Shown: positions 31,022 to 39,997 of the stretch, piece by piece
Position numbering within the stretch: the first letter of the stretch is position 1
Layout: every line of letters starts with the position of its first letter
Assembly: GCA_025931335.1 (NCBI GenBank)
Contig: JAICNG010000011.1
Coordinates: 1 to 57,443, forward strand
DNA from: Gemmatimonadaceae bacterium
Lineage (GTDB): Bacteria > Gemmatimonadota > Gemmatimonadetes > Gemmatimonadales > Gemmatimonadaceae
Direction: 5' to 3'
Length of the DNA: 57,443 bases
Program-made: the position numbers and the translations under genes
The notes under the pieces: generated by a model
What the model was told of the DNA's origin: nothing
Databases searched by the model: none
What the model saw: only the letters and a program-made list of their open reading frames with translations

Positions 31022-33556
31022 ATGCGTCGATCCCTTCCGTTCGTTGCCGTCGTCATGGCGGCGTGCGCAAGCGCGCCATCCCCGGCTCCGTCCGTTCCCG
31101 TTACGCCATCGCCCGCCGTCGACACGACGCCGCCCGTGCCGCCGATGCCGGCGCCGCCGTCGTTCCGGCCACTGCCGCTCATCACGTGGGGCGCGCTTCC
31201 ACCCGGTGAGCAGCGGGCCATCGTTCCCGAGCTGACGCAGGACCTGCGGCATCAGATCGTGCGGATCCGGTTCGACTGGGCGCGCCGCGCGGTCATCGGC
31301 TCCACGACGTTGCGCATCGCCGCGACCTCCGCCGGGAGCGGCCTGAGCGAGATCACGCTCGACGCTGCGGGCCTTCGAATTCAGCGGGTGACCCACGGAG
31401 ATCGGCCGTTAGGCTTCACCCACGAGGGACCCGTCCTTCGGATTCAGCTCGCCGCACCACTGGCGGCGGACGCGTTGGTCGAGGTGACAGTGGAGTACGA
31501 GGCCGTTCGTCCTCCGCGCGGCGTCCACTTCATCGACCGGCGGCGCGTCGTGTGGGCGCAAGGGTTTGCCGAGGATGTGCGCTACTGGATTCCGACCGTC
31601 GATCGCCTGTACGACAAGACGACGTGGGAGTTCTTCGTTCGCGTGCCCCAGAAGGAGCGCGCGCTCTCGAACGGCCGCCTCGTGGGAACGCGTCGCCTGC
31701 CGGAAGGCGATGTCGAATGGCATTGGCGGCTCGATCAGCCGGCATCGACCTACCTGATGTCGGTCGTCACCGGCGACTACGTCGTGCTGCGGGATCGCTG
31801 GCGGGACATCTCACTCGGCTACTGGACATACCGGGATTCGATCGAGGCCACCTGGCGCGGCTTCGGGCGCACGCCGCGCGCGATGGAGTTCTTCAGCCAG
31901 TGGACGGGGGTGCACTACCCGTGGTCGAAGTACGACCAGGTGGTCGCTCCCGATTTCGTGTTCGGCGGCATGGAGAACGTCACGGCGGTGACGATGTCGG
32001 ATGACGCCATCCTGCACCCCGCGTGGGCAGAGCCGCGGGCGAACGCCGACCGCCTCGTGGCGCACGAGCTCGCGCACATGTGGTTCGGCGACTACGTGAC
32101 GATGCGGCACTGGGATGACGCGTGGCTGTCGGAGGGGTTCGCGACGTTCATGGCGGCGCTGTTCGTCGAGCGCGCACACGGCGCCGCGGCGGGGGCCCTC
32201 AGCAGGCGCGATGCGCACGAGCAGACGATCGCCGCCGATCGGCGGAATCGTCGTCCCCTCGTGTACGGACGCTGGGTGACGGATCCTGCCGAGGTCTACT
32301 TCAGCGGTCACATCTATCCGCGCGGCAGCTCCGTTCTCCAGATGCTCCGGCGCATGCTCGGCGATTCGACGCTGCGAGTGGGCCTCAACCGGTACCTGCG
32401 ATCGCATCCGTACCAGAGCGTGACGAGTGCCGACTTGCGCCGTGCTCTGGAGGAGACGTCGGGGCGAGACCTGTCCCGTTTCTTCGCGCAGTGGGTGTAT
32501 GGTGCGGGCGTTCCCGCCTTCCGTGTCGCTTGGGTGTTCGACAGCGTGCGAAGCGAGGTCGCGCTCACCGTTGTCCAGGTACAGCCGCGCGATTCGCTCA
32601 CCGGGCTCTTTCACGCCGACGTCGACGTCGAGGTGCTGACCGACAGCGGAATCGTCAGGCAGGTCGCCGCGGTTCGGGGAGAGACGACCGCCGTCATTAT
32701 CCCCGTTCCGGCGCCGCCGCGGTCCATCCGGTGGGATGCGGGCGACTGGCTGCTCGATCTCGCGGATTTTCCGCGGCCTACCGCCATGCTCGCCTGGCAG
32801 CTTGCTCACGATTCCGATGTGCTCGGTCGCATCGAGGCGATCGAGGCGATCGCGTCGCGCGTGGAGCGTGAAGCGGAGGCGCGGGACGCGGTGGCGCGCG
32901 CCGCGCGCGCTGATTCTCTGTGGATGGTGCGCGCACGAGCCGTGGAGGCGCTCGCCCCCATCGTGAGGCACGACTCGGCGAGAGCGGTGGTGATGAATGC
33001 GACCCGCGACTCGGACGCGCGGGTGCGCGAGGCGGCGGCGCTGGCGCTGGCGCAGGCGACGGGAAGCGGCGATGCGACGAGCCGGTTGCGTGCGCTCGCG
33101 CAGAGCGACCGCTCCTGGTGGGTTCGCACCGCGGCGATGCGCGCGATCGTCGGTGTGGATTCCGGCGTTGCTCTGGGGATCGCGCGCGAGATGCTGCGCC
33201 GCGAGGAATGGCGCGATCTCGCGCGGGTGGCAGCGCTCGAAGCTCTGGCGCGAATTCGCTCGCCGGAATCGCGGGCGTTGATCCTCGAGCACATGGGCAC
33301 CGGCGCGCGGCAAGGACGTGTCGCGGCGATCAATGCACTGGTCGCGCACGGAGCGCGAGGGGACACGGCCGGCTCCCGCGTGCTCGAGCCGCTGCTCGAC
33401 GATGAGGATCCCTTCATTCGAGCCGCGGCCGCCGGCGCCCTCGGGCGCATTGGCGACACCGAGAGCCTCGCGGCGCTTCAGACGCGTCGCGGCGTCGAGC
33501 AGGAGCCGCGCGTGCGCGGCGCGCTCGATCTGGCGATCCGTCGTCTCGGGAGCTGA
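31022..33556 (+). CDS. M1-family metallopeptidase with C-terminal HEAT-like repeats
   Basis: An 844-residue exported protein. A lipobox-like signal (VVMAACASAPS, Cys about 15) is followed by a proline-rich linker and an M1 domain with GGMENVTAV (exopeptidase motif, about residue 318), the zinc site HELAHMWFGDY (about 346-356), and WLSEGFATFMAALF carrying the third ligand. The C-terminal third (about 610-840) is a series of HEAT-type repeats (AVEALAPIVRHDSARAVV, VREAAALALAQATGSG, ...), unusual for a simple aminopeptidase and suggestive of protein binding. Acts on peptides outside the cytoplasm. The motif CCGTTAGGC at 31406-31414 is in frame (P-L-G). Confidence 0.9.
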   Translation: MRRSLPFVAVVMAACASAPSPAPSVPVTPSPAVDTTPPVPPMPAPPSFRPLPLITWGALPPGEQRAIVPELTQDLRHQIVRIRFDWARRAVIGSTTLRIAATSAGSGLSEITLDAAGLRIQRVTHGDRPLGFTHEGPVLRIQLAAPLAADALVEVTVEYEAVRPPRGVHFIDRRRVVWAQGFAEDVRYWIPTVDRLYDKTTWEFFVRVPQKERALSNGRLVGTRRLPEGDVEWHWRLDQPASTYLMSVVTGDYVVLRDRWRDISLGYWTYRDSIEATWRGFGRTPRAMEFFSQWTGVHYPWSKYDQVVAPDFVFGGMENVTAVTMSDDAILHPAWAEPRANADRLVAHELAHMWFGDYVTMRHWDDAWLSEGFATFMAALFVERAHGAAAGALSRRDAHEQTIAADRRNRRPLVYGRWVTDPAEVYFSGHIYPRGSSVLQMLRRMLGDSTLRVGLNRYLRSHPYQSVTSADLRRALEETSGRDLSRFFAQWVYGAGVPAFRVAWVFDSVRSEVALTVVQVQPRDSLTGLFHADVDVEVLTDSGIVRQVAAVRGETTAVIIPVPAPPRSIRWDAGDWLLDLADFPRPTAMLAWQLAHDSDVLGRIEAIEAIASRVEREAEARDAVARAARADSLWMVRARAVEALAPIVRHDSARAVVMNATRDSDARVREAAALALAQATGSGDATSRLRALAQSDRSWWVRTAAMRAIVGVDSGVALGIAREMLRREEWRDLARVAALEALARIRSPESRALILEHMGTGARQGRVAAINALVAHGARGDTAGSRVLEPLLDDEDPFIRAAAAGALGRIGDTESLAALQTRRGVEQEPRVRGALDLAIRRLGS

Positions 33557-33574
33557 CTCCTGGAGAGCTCATCC

Positions 33575-33823
33575 ATGCCTATGTTCCGACGTTTCCTCCT
33601 CGTCGCCGTGGCTGCGCTCGGCGCGTGCGGCGGCCCCGTCACCACCGGCGAGACGACGCTTGCCGAGACGCTGATCGACATGAGCGATGCGCTGATTGCC
33701 GTGCGCGGGGAGACCGCGCTGCTCCAGGCACAGGTGGACTCGCTGCGCGAGCAGATGGCGCGGCAGGACACGGTGCTGCGGCGCCTCGCCTCCATGGCCG
33801 GGTTGCCAATGTCGGGACCCTGA
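33575..33823 (+). CDS. Small lipoprotein, unknown function
   Basis: This 82-residue protein has a signal sequence with lipobox LGAC (Cys about 18), then a short coiled-coil-like segment ETALLQAQVDSLREQMARQDTVLRRLA. No family recognised. It lies 18 bp downstream of the M1 peptidase gene and may form an operon with it. Confidence 0.7.
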   Translation: MPMFRRFLLVAVAALGACGGPVTTGETTLAETLIDMSDALIAVRGETALLQAQVDSLREQMARQDTVLRRLASMAGLPMSGP

Positions 33824-33915
33824 CGCGATGCTCCCAATCTCACCCGGACTCCACTAGCTTGGCTCGTGACGCGCGCGGCCGAGGCGGTCGCGCGATGACC
33901 TTCACCTGCATGGCG

Positions 33916-34146
33916 ATGCGGATCACGATCGAGTACTGCACGGTCTGAAACTACGAGCCACGGGCCGTCAGTTTGGCGGCCGCGATTCGCGAGAAATTCC
34001 CGGCCGCGGAGATCGAGATGATGCCGTCGAGCGGCGGTCGGTTCGAGGTCATGCGCGATGGCAAGCCCGTCTTTCAGAAGTCGAAGGTCGGGCGTCACGC
34101 GCAGCCGGGCGAGATCCTTCATCTTCTGACATCGCACTCCGTGTAG
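33916..34146 (+). CDS. SelW/Rdx-family selenoprotein (in-frame TGA as selenocysteine)
   Basis: Reading through the TGA at 33946-33948 gives a 76-residue protein: MRITIEYCTV-U-NYEPRAV, then SLAAAIREKFPAAEIEMMPS, SGGRFEVMRDGKPVFQKSK, VGRHAQPGEILHLLTSHSV. This fits the Rdx (SelW/SelT/SelH) thioredoxin-like family, with the redox motif C8-T-V-U11 (CxxU), the NYxPRA stretch, SSGGRFEV and the FxKxxxGRHAxPGEI region. Codons after the TGA keep full family similarity to the end, which argues against pseudogene decay. A possible bacterial SECIS stem lies 12 bases after the TGA. GAGGCGG precedes an alternative in-frame ATG at 33895, so the start is uncertain by 7 codons. It ends 10 bp before pfkA. Whether selA/B/C/D exist in this organism cannot be seen here. 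Confidence 0.82.
33961..33984 (+). promoter_or_regulatory. Candidate bacterial SECIS stem-loop
   Basis: GGCCG (33963-33967) pairs with CGGCC (33977-33981) and can be extended by two pairs past a one-base bulge. The 9-nt apical loop contains GU, 23-24 bases after the TGA, within the range seen in bacterial SECIS elements that recruit SelB. Confidence 0.55.
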
Positions 34147-34156
34147 CCGCCTTCGA

Positions 34157-35236
34157 ATGCGTATAGCCATCTCAACCGGGGGCGGGGACGCGCCCGGCCT
34201 CAACGCCGTGATACGCGCCGCCGTGCTCTCCGCCGTGAACCGCGGCTGGGACGTCCTTGGCATCAAGCGCGGATACGCGGGATTGCTCGGCGAGGACGAA
34301 GTGGTTCCGCTCACTCGAGAGTCCGTGCGCGGCATCGCGCATTTGGGCGGGACGATCCTGCGTACGACGAACCGCGGGAATCCGTTCTTCTATCCCATTC
34401 TCCGCAAGGACGGGACGTACGAGGAGATCGATCGCTCCGGAGAGCTGCTCGAGCGCGCTCGACAGCTCGGCATCGACGCGATGATCTCCATCGGGGGCGA
34501 CGGATCGCTGGCGATCGCGCAAAAGCTGGTGGAGAAGGGGATGCGGATCGTCTGCGTCCCGAAGACGATCGACAACGACGTGAGCGGAACGATCACCACC
34601 TTCGGGTTCGACACCGCGGTCAACACGGCGATGGAGGCCATCGACAAGCTTCACACGACGGCCGAGAGTCACGACCGGGTGATCGTGATGGAGGTGATGG
34701 GGCGTCAGGCCGGCTTCATCGCGCTTCATGCCGGCGTCGCCGGGACGGCGGACGTCATCCTGATTCCGGAGATTCCGTACGACATTCGCCGCGTGGGGGA
34801 GAAGATCCATGCACGCGATCGGGCGGGACGGCACTTCTCGATCGTCGTGGTCGCCGAAGGCGCGATCCCGTTAGGCGGGCGCGAGTCCCAGCTGGGGGCG
34901 TCGCTGCCCGGGCAGGCGAAGCGCGTGGGAGGGCTTGCCGAGAAGATCGCGATGGAAATCCAGGACCTGACGGGGAAGGAAACGCGGTCGCTCATCCTCG
35001 GCCATCTTCAACGCGGCGGGCCACCGACCGGTTACGACCGGCTGCTCGCGACCCGCTTTGGCGGCGCGGCGGTCCGGGCGATCGCCGCCGAGGAGTGGGG
35101 CAAGATGGTGGCGCTCCAGTCGCCGCATATCGTGACGATCCCCATCCCCGAGGCACTCAAGGAGATGAAGCGCGTGGACCCCTCGCATGATCTCGTGCAG
35201 ACCGCGCGCGCAACCGGGATCTCGTTCGGCGACTGA
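34157..35236 (+). CDS. pfkA: 6-phosphofructokinase
   Basis: A 359-residue enzyme of the PfkA fold. It shows MRIAISTGGGDAPGLNAVIR, the phosphoryl-donor loop SIGGDGS (113-116 GGDG), PKTIDND (135-141), substrate-binding EVMGRQAGFIALH and LGHLQRGGPPTGYDRLLA. Glycine at the fourth position of GGDG favours ATP as donor, while lysine in PKTIDND is the variant found in PPi-type enzymes; mixed G/K enzymes are known and mostly ATP-dependent. It phosphorylates fructose-6-phosphate in glycolysis. It begins 10 bp after the selenoprotein gene and may be co-transcribed with it. CCGTTAGGC in frame at 34868-34876. Confidence 0.93.
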   Translation: MRIAISTGGGDAPGLNAVIRAAVLSAVNRGWDVLGIKRGYAGLLGEDEVVPLTRESVRGIAHLGGTILRTTNRGNPFFYPILRKDGTYEEIDRSGELLERARQLGIDAMISIGGDGSLAIAQKLVEKGMRIVCVPKTIDNDVSGTITTFGFDTAVNTAMEAIDKLHTTAESHDRVIVMEVMGRQAGFIALHAGVAGTADVILIPEIPYDIRRVGEKIHARDRAGRHFSIVVVAEGAIPLGGRESQLGASLPGQAKRVGGLAEKIAMEIQDLTGKETRSLILGHLQRGGPPTGYDRLLATRFGGAAVRAIAAEEWGKMVALQSPHIVTIPIPEALKEMKRVDPSHDLVQTARATGISFGD

Positions 35237-35270
35237 GTGGTGGTGCGCGCGGCGCGCGCACTCGACCGCG

Positions 35271-36305
35271 CTATCCGATGACGGCTCTGTTCCGGCCGCT
35301 CTGCTTCGCCTGATACAGCGCCTCGTCGGCCTTTCGGACGAGGGCGAGCGATGCGAGCGAGATCGGGGCGTGCGAGCCTTCGCGGAGCGACCCGATGCCG
35401 ATGCTCACGGTGATCGGAGCGGGCACCTCACCCGCCTCGAGCGACGTGACGGCGCCGCGAATGCGCTCGGCCGCCACGAACGCGCCTAACGCGGCTGCGC
35501 CGGGGAGCAGCAGGGCGAGCTGGCCGCCGCCGTAGCGAAAGGCCGAATCCGACAGACGGATGGACGACCTGACGGCGACCGATACGGCCCCCAGCGCGCG
35601 ATCGCCGGCGTCGCGCCCGTGGGTGGCGTTGAACGCGGCGAACTTGTCGATGTCGACCAGGAGCAGCGAGACGGCGCTGTTGCCGCGATTCGCGCGCGCG
35701 ATCTCCTCCTCGAGGCGCTCGTTGAACGCCCGCCGATTGCCCAGCCCGGTGAGCTGATCGGTCAGCGCGCTGCGCGCGAACTGAGCGTCGAACTCGGCCG
35801 CGGCGAGCCGGGGCACCGCGATGTCGCACATCAGGGCGATGAGCTCGGCGTCGAGTCGATCGAAAGGAACTCCGTCGAGACGGCTGCCGCTGACCAACCA
35901 TCCGAGACGGGTCTCGGCATCCTCGAGTGCGACGGCGGTCGCGGCGCCGCCGAACACCATCAACGCATCGGTGGAGACGACGCGCTCATCGAGGGGCGTG
36001 GTGGGGCGGCGGAGCGCAACGGCATCGCCACCCGAGATCGTGGCGGGGAGACGCACGCCAGAGTCGCCGGCGAGCGCGCGCCGCGAGAATGAGCCGGCGG
36101 GATCAGCGCGATAGAGCGCGACCCAGGCAGCGCCGAGCGTGCGCTGGAGCTCCTCGACCAGAACGCGGGCGAGCTCGTCCGGCGCGCCCGAGTGCGCGAG
36201 CTGCGAGGCGAGCCGGCGGATCGCAGTGAGGTGCGTCGCATACCGCTGGCTGGCCGGCGCATCAGGCGGTGCAAACGAGGGCAGGGCGGCGGGCTTGGAG
36301 ATCAT
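35271..36305 (-). CDS. GAF-GGDEF protein with degenerate active site
   Basis: A 344-residue cytosolic protein with an N-terminal GAF-like sensor region (about 40-170: LASQLAHSGAPDELARVLVEEL ... LGWLVSGSRLDGVPFDRLDAE) and a C-terminal GGDEF domain. The signature is RYGGGQLALLLP: GGGQL (259-263) replaces GG[DE]EF, so the catalytic Asp/Glu are lost. The inhibitory I-site RLSD (250-253) five residues upstream is intact, as is VSIGIGS. It therefore more likely binds than makes c-di-GMP. The start at 36305 is uncertain because no clear ribosome-binding site is seen; the frame is open further upstream. Convergent with pfkA. Confidence 0.85.
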   Translation of the reverse strand: MISKPAALPSFAPPDAPASQRYATHLTAIRRLASQLAHSGAPDELARVLVEELQRTLGAAWVALYRADPAGSFSRRALAGDSGVRLPATISGGDAVALRRPTTPLDERVVSTDALMVFGGAATAVALEDAETRLGWLVSGSRLDGVPFDRLDAELIALMCDIAVPRLAAAEFDAQFARSALTDQLTGLGNRRAFNERLEEEIARANRGNSAVSLLLVDIDKFAAFNATHGRDAGDRALGAVSVAVRSSIRLSDSAFRYGGGQLALLLPGAAALGAFVAAERIRGAVTSLEAGEVPAPITVSIGIGSLREGSHAPISLASLALVRKADEALYQAKQSGRNRAVIG

Positions 36306-36539
36306 TTCATTAGAGGACGCGGCGCGGGAGAGTGGCGCAACGGGCAGGGCCCCCGACCCTGTCCTCAAAGGCGTCCCGCGGCCAGGACAGCCCGCCGAGA
36401 GGCTCAAACGGCGCAAACGCATGTCCAGACGCGGCAACGTCTTGCAAACTGCCGCCGACGGGCCGAACTTGGCACCGCTCGTGCCTTAGCCAGGGTGAGT
36501 GTTCGCGATGGCAAAATACGCATGAGTGAGGTTCATAGA

Positions 36540-37196
36540 ATGCCCCGATTCATTGGTGTGATCCTGGTGCTGATCGGCGTCGCGGCGCCCGCATCCGCGC
36601 AGTCGCGCGAGCGCGGCCCAGACCAGGTGCCGGCTGGTCACCGTCCGCCGCCGGGCATGTGCCGCATCTGGATCGATGGCGTGCCGCCGGGACAACAGCC
36701 GGAGCCGACCGATTGTGCGACCGCCGTGCGCGAGCGCCCCGCGGGGAGCCGTGTCATCTTCGGCGATCGCCGCTCGGATGACGATCGTGCGCGACGCGAC
36801 GACGACAACCGCGGCAAGAAGCCAAAGGTCGCGAAGGGGTTCGCGGGTGAGAATCGTCGCGAGCGCGGCGACGACGATCGCTGTGCGAGCATCCAGAACG
36901 CCGGCGATGACTGCGATGACATCGCGGTCCGGCGCCCGGGCAACTGGCCGCAGATGATCGCCGCGGTGGCGCTGGCGCGCGGCAGCCGCACTGACGACGT
37001 GCGCCGCTGGCTCGGCAATGCTGCTGCCACCGTGCGCTACGAGGATCGCGATCGCAACGGGCGCCCGGAGCGCGCGAGCTGGTACGACCGCGGGGGACAG
37101 CTGGTGCAGGAGTGGGTCGATGCCAATCGCGATGGCATCGCCGATCAGATCAGGCTGTACCGCGACGGGAAACTGATGCGCGTGTACGAGAAATAG
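36540..37196 (+). CDS. Secreted Asp/Arg-rich hypothetical protein
   Basis: A 218-residue protein with a signal peptide (MPRFIGVILVLIGVAAPASA), a region with paired cysteines (GMCRIWIDGVPPGQQPEPTDC), a very charged segment DDDRARRDDDNRG, and a C-terminal region with RYEDRDRNGRPERASWYDRG and DANRDGIADQIRLYRDG, a repeated D-x-N/D-x-DG/RDG calcium-loop-like pattern. I do not recognise the family. TGAGG lies 8 bases upstream of the ATG at 36540. Confidence 0.72.
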   Translation: MPRFIGVILVLIGVAAPASAQSRERGPDQVPAGHRPPPGMCRIWIDGVPPGQQPEPTDCATAVRERPAGSRVIFGDRRSDDDRARRDDDNRGKKPKVAKGFAGENRRERGDDDRCASIQNAGDDCDDIAVRRPGNWPQMIAAVALARGSRTDDVRRWLGNAAATVRYEDRDRNGRPERASWYDRGGQLVQEWVDANRDGIADQIRLYRDGKLMRVYEK

Positions 37197-37213
37197 CTCC
37201 GGCGTCACGCTGA

Positions 37214-37311
37214 CGACGTCAGGTGTCACGATTGCGGAGCGCGGAGTGCTGATTGCGAATGAGAAAACGCAGTCCGCAGTCCGCGGTCCGCAATCATTGC
37301 ATCTGACGTCG
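37214..37311. repeat. Family E intergenic hairpin
   Basis: Arms 37214-37257 and 37268-37311 pair over 44 nt with about 10 mismatches; the ends CGACGTCAG/CTGACGTCG are perfect and the body is GATTGCGGA/TCCGCAATC-type. It lies between two plus-strand genes (stop 37196, start 37355). Confidence 0.75.
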
Positions 37312-37354
37312 TTGCCGCTCAGTCCGGAACCGTCCTTGCACAGCGTCAGCTGAC

Positions 37355-39997
37355 ATGCGCCAAGTCCGGGATCACTATCTCCCCCCCGATCGCGCCGCAT
37401 TCGTCGCGGCCGAGCCGCCGACCGGACGCGTCATTGTCATCGCGCCGACGCGTGCCGCCTGTGAGACCATCGAGCTTGCACTCGGGCTCCACATCGAGAC
37501 CGTCCTCGAGCGCGAGCACGGCGATGAAGTCCGAGAGCTTGCGCGCGGCGGTCAGGGGTTCGGCATCGTCGCCGGCACCGGGACCGGGAAGACGCTCGCG
37601 ATTCGCCCGATCGCCGAGGCGATCCTCGGAACGACCGAGCTGCGCGTCGGCGTCGTCAACCGCGAGCGGGAGGCCACGCCGGATACTCCGTCCTGGACGG
37701 TGGTCATCGTCACGACCGGCATCGCGCGCCGCTGGTTTCAGGACGGCGACATCCTCCCCCACGATACCCTCATCGTCGACGAGATCCACCAGACGTCCGC
37801 CGAGCTGGAGCTGTGTCTCGCGTTAGGCAAGCGCGTCGGCAACCGCTTCATCTGGCTGTCGGCGACGGTCGACCCGACCTTCTATGCGCGCTACCTGAAT
37901 TCGGCGGCGGTGATCGAGAGCTCCGCGTTCGATCCCGCCCGTGCCGCGCAGGTCACCGTGGTGAACAAGGAGCCGGTGAAGTTTCTCGATGAGCGGTTTC
38001 TTCAGCGCGTACAGAAGGACAAGCGTGGCGTCGGCGTGTTTCTGCCGACGCGCGCCGGTGTGGAGGAAGTCGCCGAGGATGTGGCCGCGCGGTCGCCGCG
38101 CATCGAGACGGCGTTCTATCACGGTGGCGAGCCGATTCGCGTCATTCGCCCCTTTCTCGAGGGTGACGTTCGGAAGCCGTACCTCCTCTCGATGACGGCC
38201 GCGGGGCAGAGCGCGCTCAACGTCCGTGGCCTCGACACCGTGGTCATCGACGACACGCGCTTCACGAACATCATCGAGGGAGGAAAGAACGTCCTCACGC
38301 GCACGCACCTCGGCGCCAACGAGATCCTCCAAATGGCGGGCCGCGTCCACGGCCGCGTGGAGGGCGGGCGTGTCTTCATTCTCTCCGATCGCGACATCGT
38401 GTTCTCGCAGCTCCGGCCGACCGAGCCCGAATTCCAGCTCGCCGGCGACTCGGAGCGCGTCGCGATCACCTGCGCCGACCTCGGCGTCCGCGCCGACGAG
38501 CTCGATCTGCCCGTTCCGCTGGACCGGGTGGCATATCGTGAGGCGCTCGCGCGCCTGGCCGGGCGCGGCATCATCGACGACCGCGGCCGCCTGTCGCAAT
38601 ACGGAAAGACGGTCGAGGCGCTGCCCGTCGACCGCGCATGGGGCGAGCTCATCGTGCACGCCGATGACGCTCTCGTTCCCTACCTCGCGGTGATGAGCTC
38701 GGTCGAGTCGCTGCACCGCATGACGCGCGAGGATCGCGATCTCGAAGGACTCGTCGTGGCGGGAAGCGACCATCTCACGGCCTACAACGTGTACGCCGAG
38801 GCGTACAGAAAATACGGCCGCGTGGGAGAGGTCTATGGTCTGCCGAGACACCTCTTCGACGAGGGCATCGACGACTGGGCGGAGCGGCGCGGCGTGCTGG
38901 TGAAGGCGATCGAGGACATCGCGCTCGGGATGGCGAGCGTGTACCGCAACCTCGAGATGGCGCTGCCTCACGACCTGCCCCTGGCCGGCGACGCGACGTT
39001 GCGCTCGTTCCAGGAGCTGCTCGCGCGCATCATGCCCTTCGAGCTCGTGCTCGATGAGCGGACCGCCGAGGGCGACGAGGCGCGCGTCTCCAAGACGAGC
39101 GTCGCGGGAAGCTGGGGCGCGATCGCCGGGGAGCTGCGATACTTCGCCGATCGCTTCGGCATGCCGCGCGCGTCCATCGAGGGCACTCAGATTCCCCTCG
39201 GTCTCATCCGCAGGTACGCGACGCGCGGCGAGGCGGAAATCGTGTTCGACGCCGACCGCAAGCGCGCGCCGCTGGTCGTACGCCGCGCGGTGGAATACTA
39301 CGGGTTTGTGCTCGATCGCGACATCGAGCCGATCGATGGCGTGTTCCCGGAGGACGTCGCGGAGATCGCGCGGGCGAAGCTCGCCGACGCGGCCGCCCGG
39401 TTCGAGGCGCGACATCGGTCGCTGAAGGAGCTGCGGCCCCGCATCGAGGAGGTACGCGAGGTCTGGCGGCGGAGCGGAGGGCGCACGGCGAAGCTCGGGA
39501 CGAAGGAGCTCGCCGCGATGTTCGCCGAGCAGCTGCGCGGAGTGCGGTCGTACGAGGAGTTCCGCGCCGCTCCGCTCACCATCGATGTCGATGCGCTCGT
39601 CTCACCGGAGGAGCGCGCGCGCTGGATGGCGCTTCCCGACTCGGTGGCGATCCGGGACCGCGAGGTGCCTATCGAGTACGCGGTCGAAGAGGGCGTGGGC
39701 GGCGTGGCGCGACTTCGGCTGCCGGAGAAGATGGCTCGATCGCTGGTCGAGGCGGAGCTCCCCGAGCTCGACCGGCCGACGCGCTTCGTGGTGACGCGGG
39801 GACAGCGCGGCGCGGTGCGGGCGTCGACCCTCGACGAGCTCCAGGACCTGCTCGACCGCCCATGGGCGCCGGATGAAGAAGCGCCCGAGCGGCACCGGGG
39901 TGGAGAGGGTCGCCAGCGCCGCGGGCGCGCGAATTCCGAGCGCGGGCGCGCGCGGCACCAGCCCAATCGCGGGCGCTCACGCCGCCGACGTCGCTGA
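37355..39997 (+). CDS. DExH-box (HrpA/HrpB-like) helicase
   Basis: An 880-residue ATP-dependent helicase. Motif I GTGTGKT (about residue 73), Walker B DEIH, motif III SAT, and motif VI-like QMAGRVHGR are all visible, with helicase-C and winged-helix/ratchet regions typical of DEAH/RHA enzymes. HrpA is about 1,300 aa and HrpB about 820, so this fits HrpB-like length. The C-terminal 40 residues are an Arg/Gly/Glu-rich tail that could bind RNA. Its substrate is RNA processing or a ribosome intermediate (inferred). An octamer CGTTAGGC (37821-37828) is in frame as A-L-G. Confidence 0.9.
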   Translation: MRQVRDHYLPPDRAAFVAAEPPTGRVIVIAPTRAACETIELALGLHIETVLEREHGDEVRELARGGQGFGIVAGTGTGKTLAIRPIAEAILGTTELRVGVVNREREATPDTPSWTVVIVTTGIARRWFQDGDILPHDTLIVDEIHQTSAELELCLALGKRVGNRFIWLSATVDPTFYARYLNSAAVIESSAFDPARAAQVTVVNKEPVKFLDERFLQRVQKDKRGVGVFLPTRAGVEEVAEDVAARSPRIETAFYHGGEPIRVIRPFLEGDVRKPYLLSMTAAGQSALNVRGLDTVVIDDTRFTNIIEGGKNVLTRTHLGANEILQMAGRVHGRVEGGRVFILSDRDIVFSQLRPTEPEFQLAGDSERVAITCADLGVRADELDLPVPLDRVAYREALARLAGRGIIDDRGRLSQYGKTVEALPVDRAWGELIVHADDALVPYLAVMSSVESLHRMTREDRDLEGLVVAGSDHLTAYNVYAEAYRKYGRVGEVYGLPRHLFDEGIDDWAERRGVLVKAIEDIALGMASVYRNLEMALPHDLPLAGDATLRSFQELLARIMPFELVLDERTAEGDEARVSKTSVAGSWGAIAGELRYFADRFGMPRASIEGTQIPLGLIRRYATRGEAEIVFDADRKRAPLVVRRAVEYYGFVLDRDIEPIDGVFPEDVAEIARAKLADAAARFEARHRSLKELRPRIEEVREVWRRSGGRTAKLGTKELAAMFAEQLRGVRSYEEFRAAPLTIDVDALVSPEERARWMALPDSVAIRDREVPIEYAVEEGVGGVARLRLPEKMARSLVEAELPELDRPTRFVVTRGQRGAVRASTLDELQDLLDRPWAPDEEAPERHRGGEGRQRRGRANSERGRARHQPNRGRSRRRRR

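Noticed and set aside
33625-33948. A 107-aa protein ending at TGA 33946
   Set aside because: Most of its length is a shadow of the upstream lipoprotein and noncoding DNA; the meaningful part is the N-terminal end of the selenoprotein.
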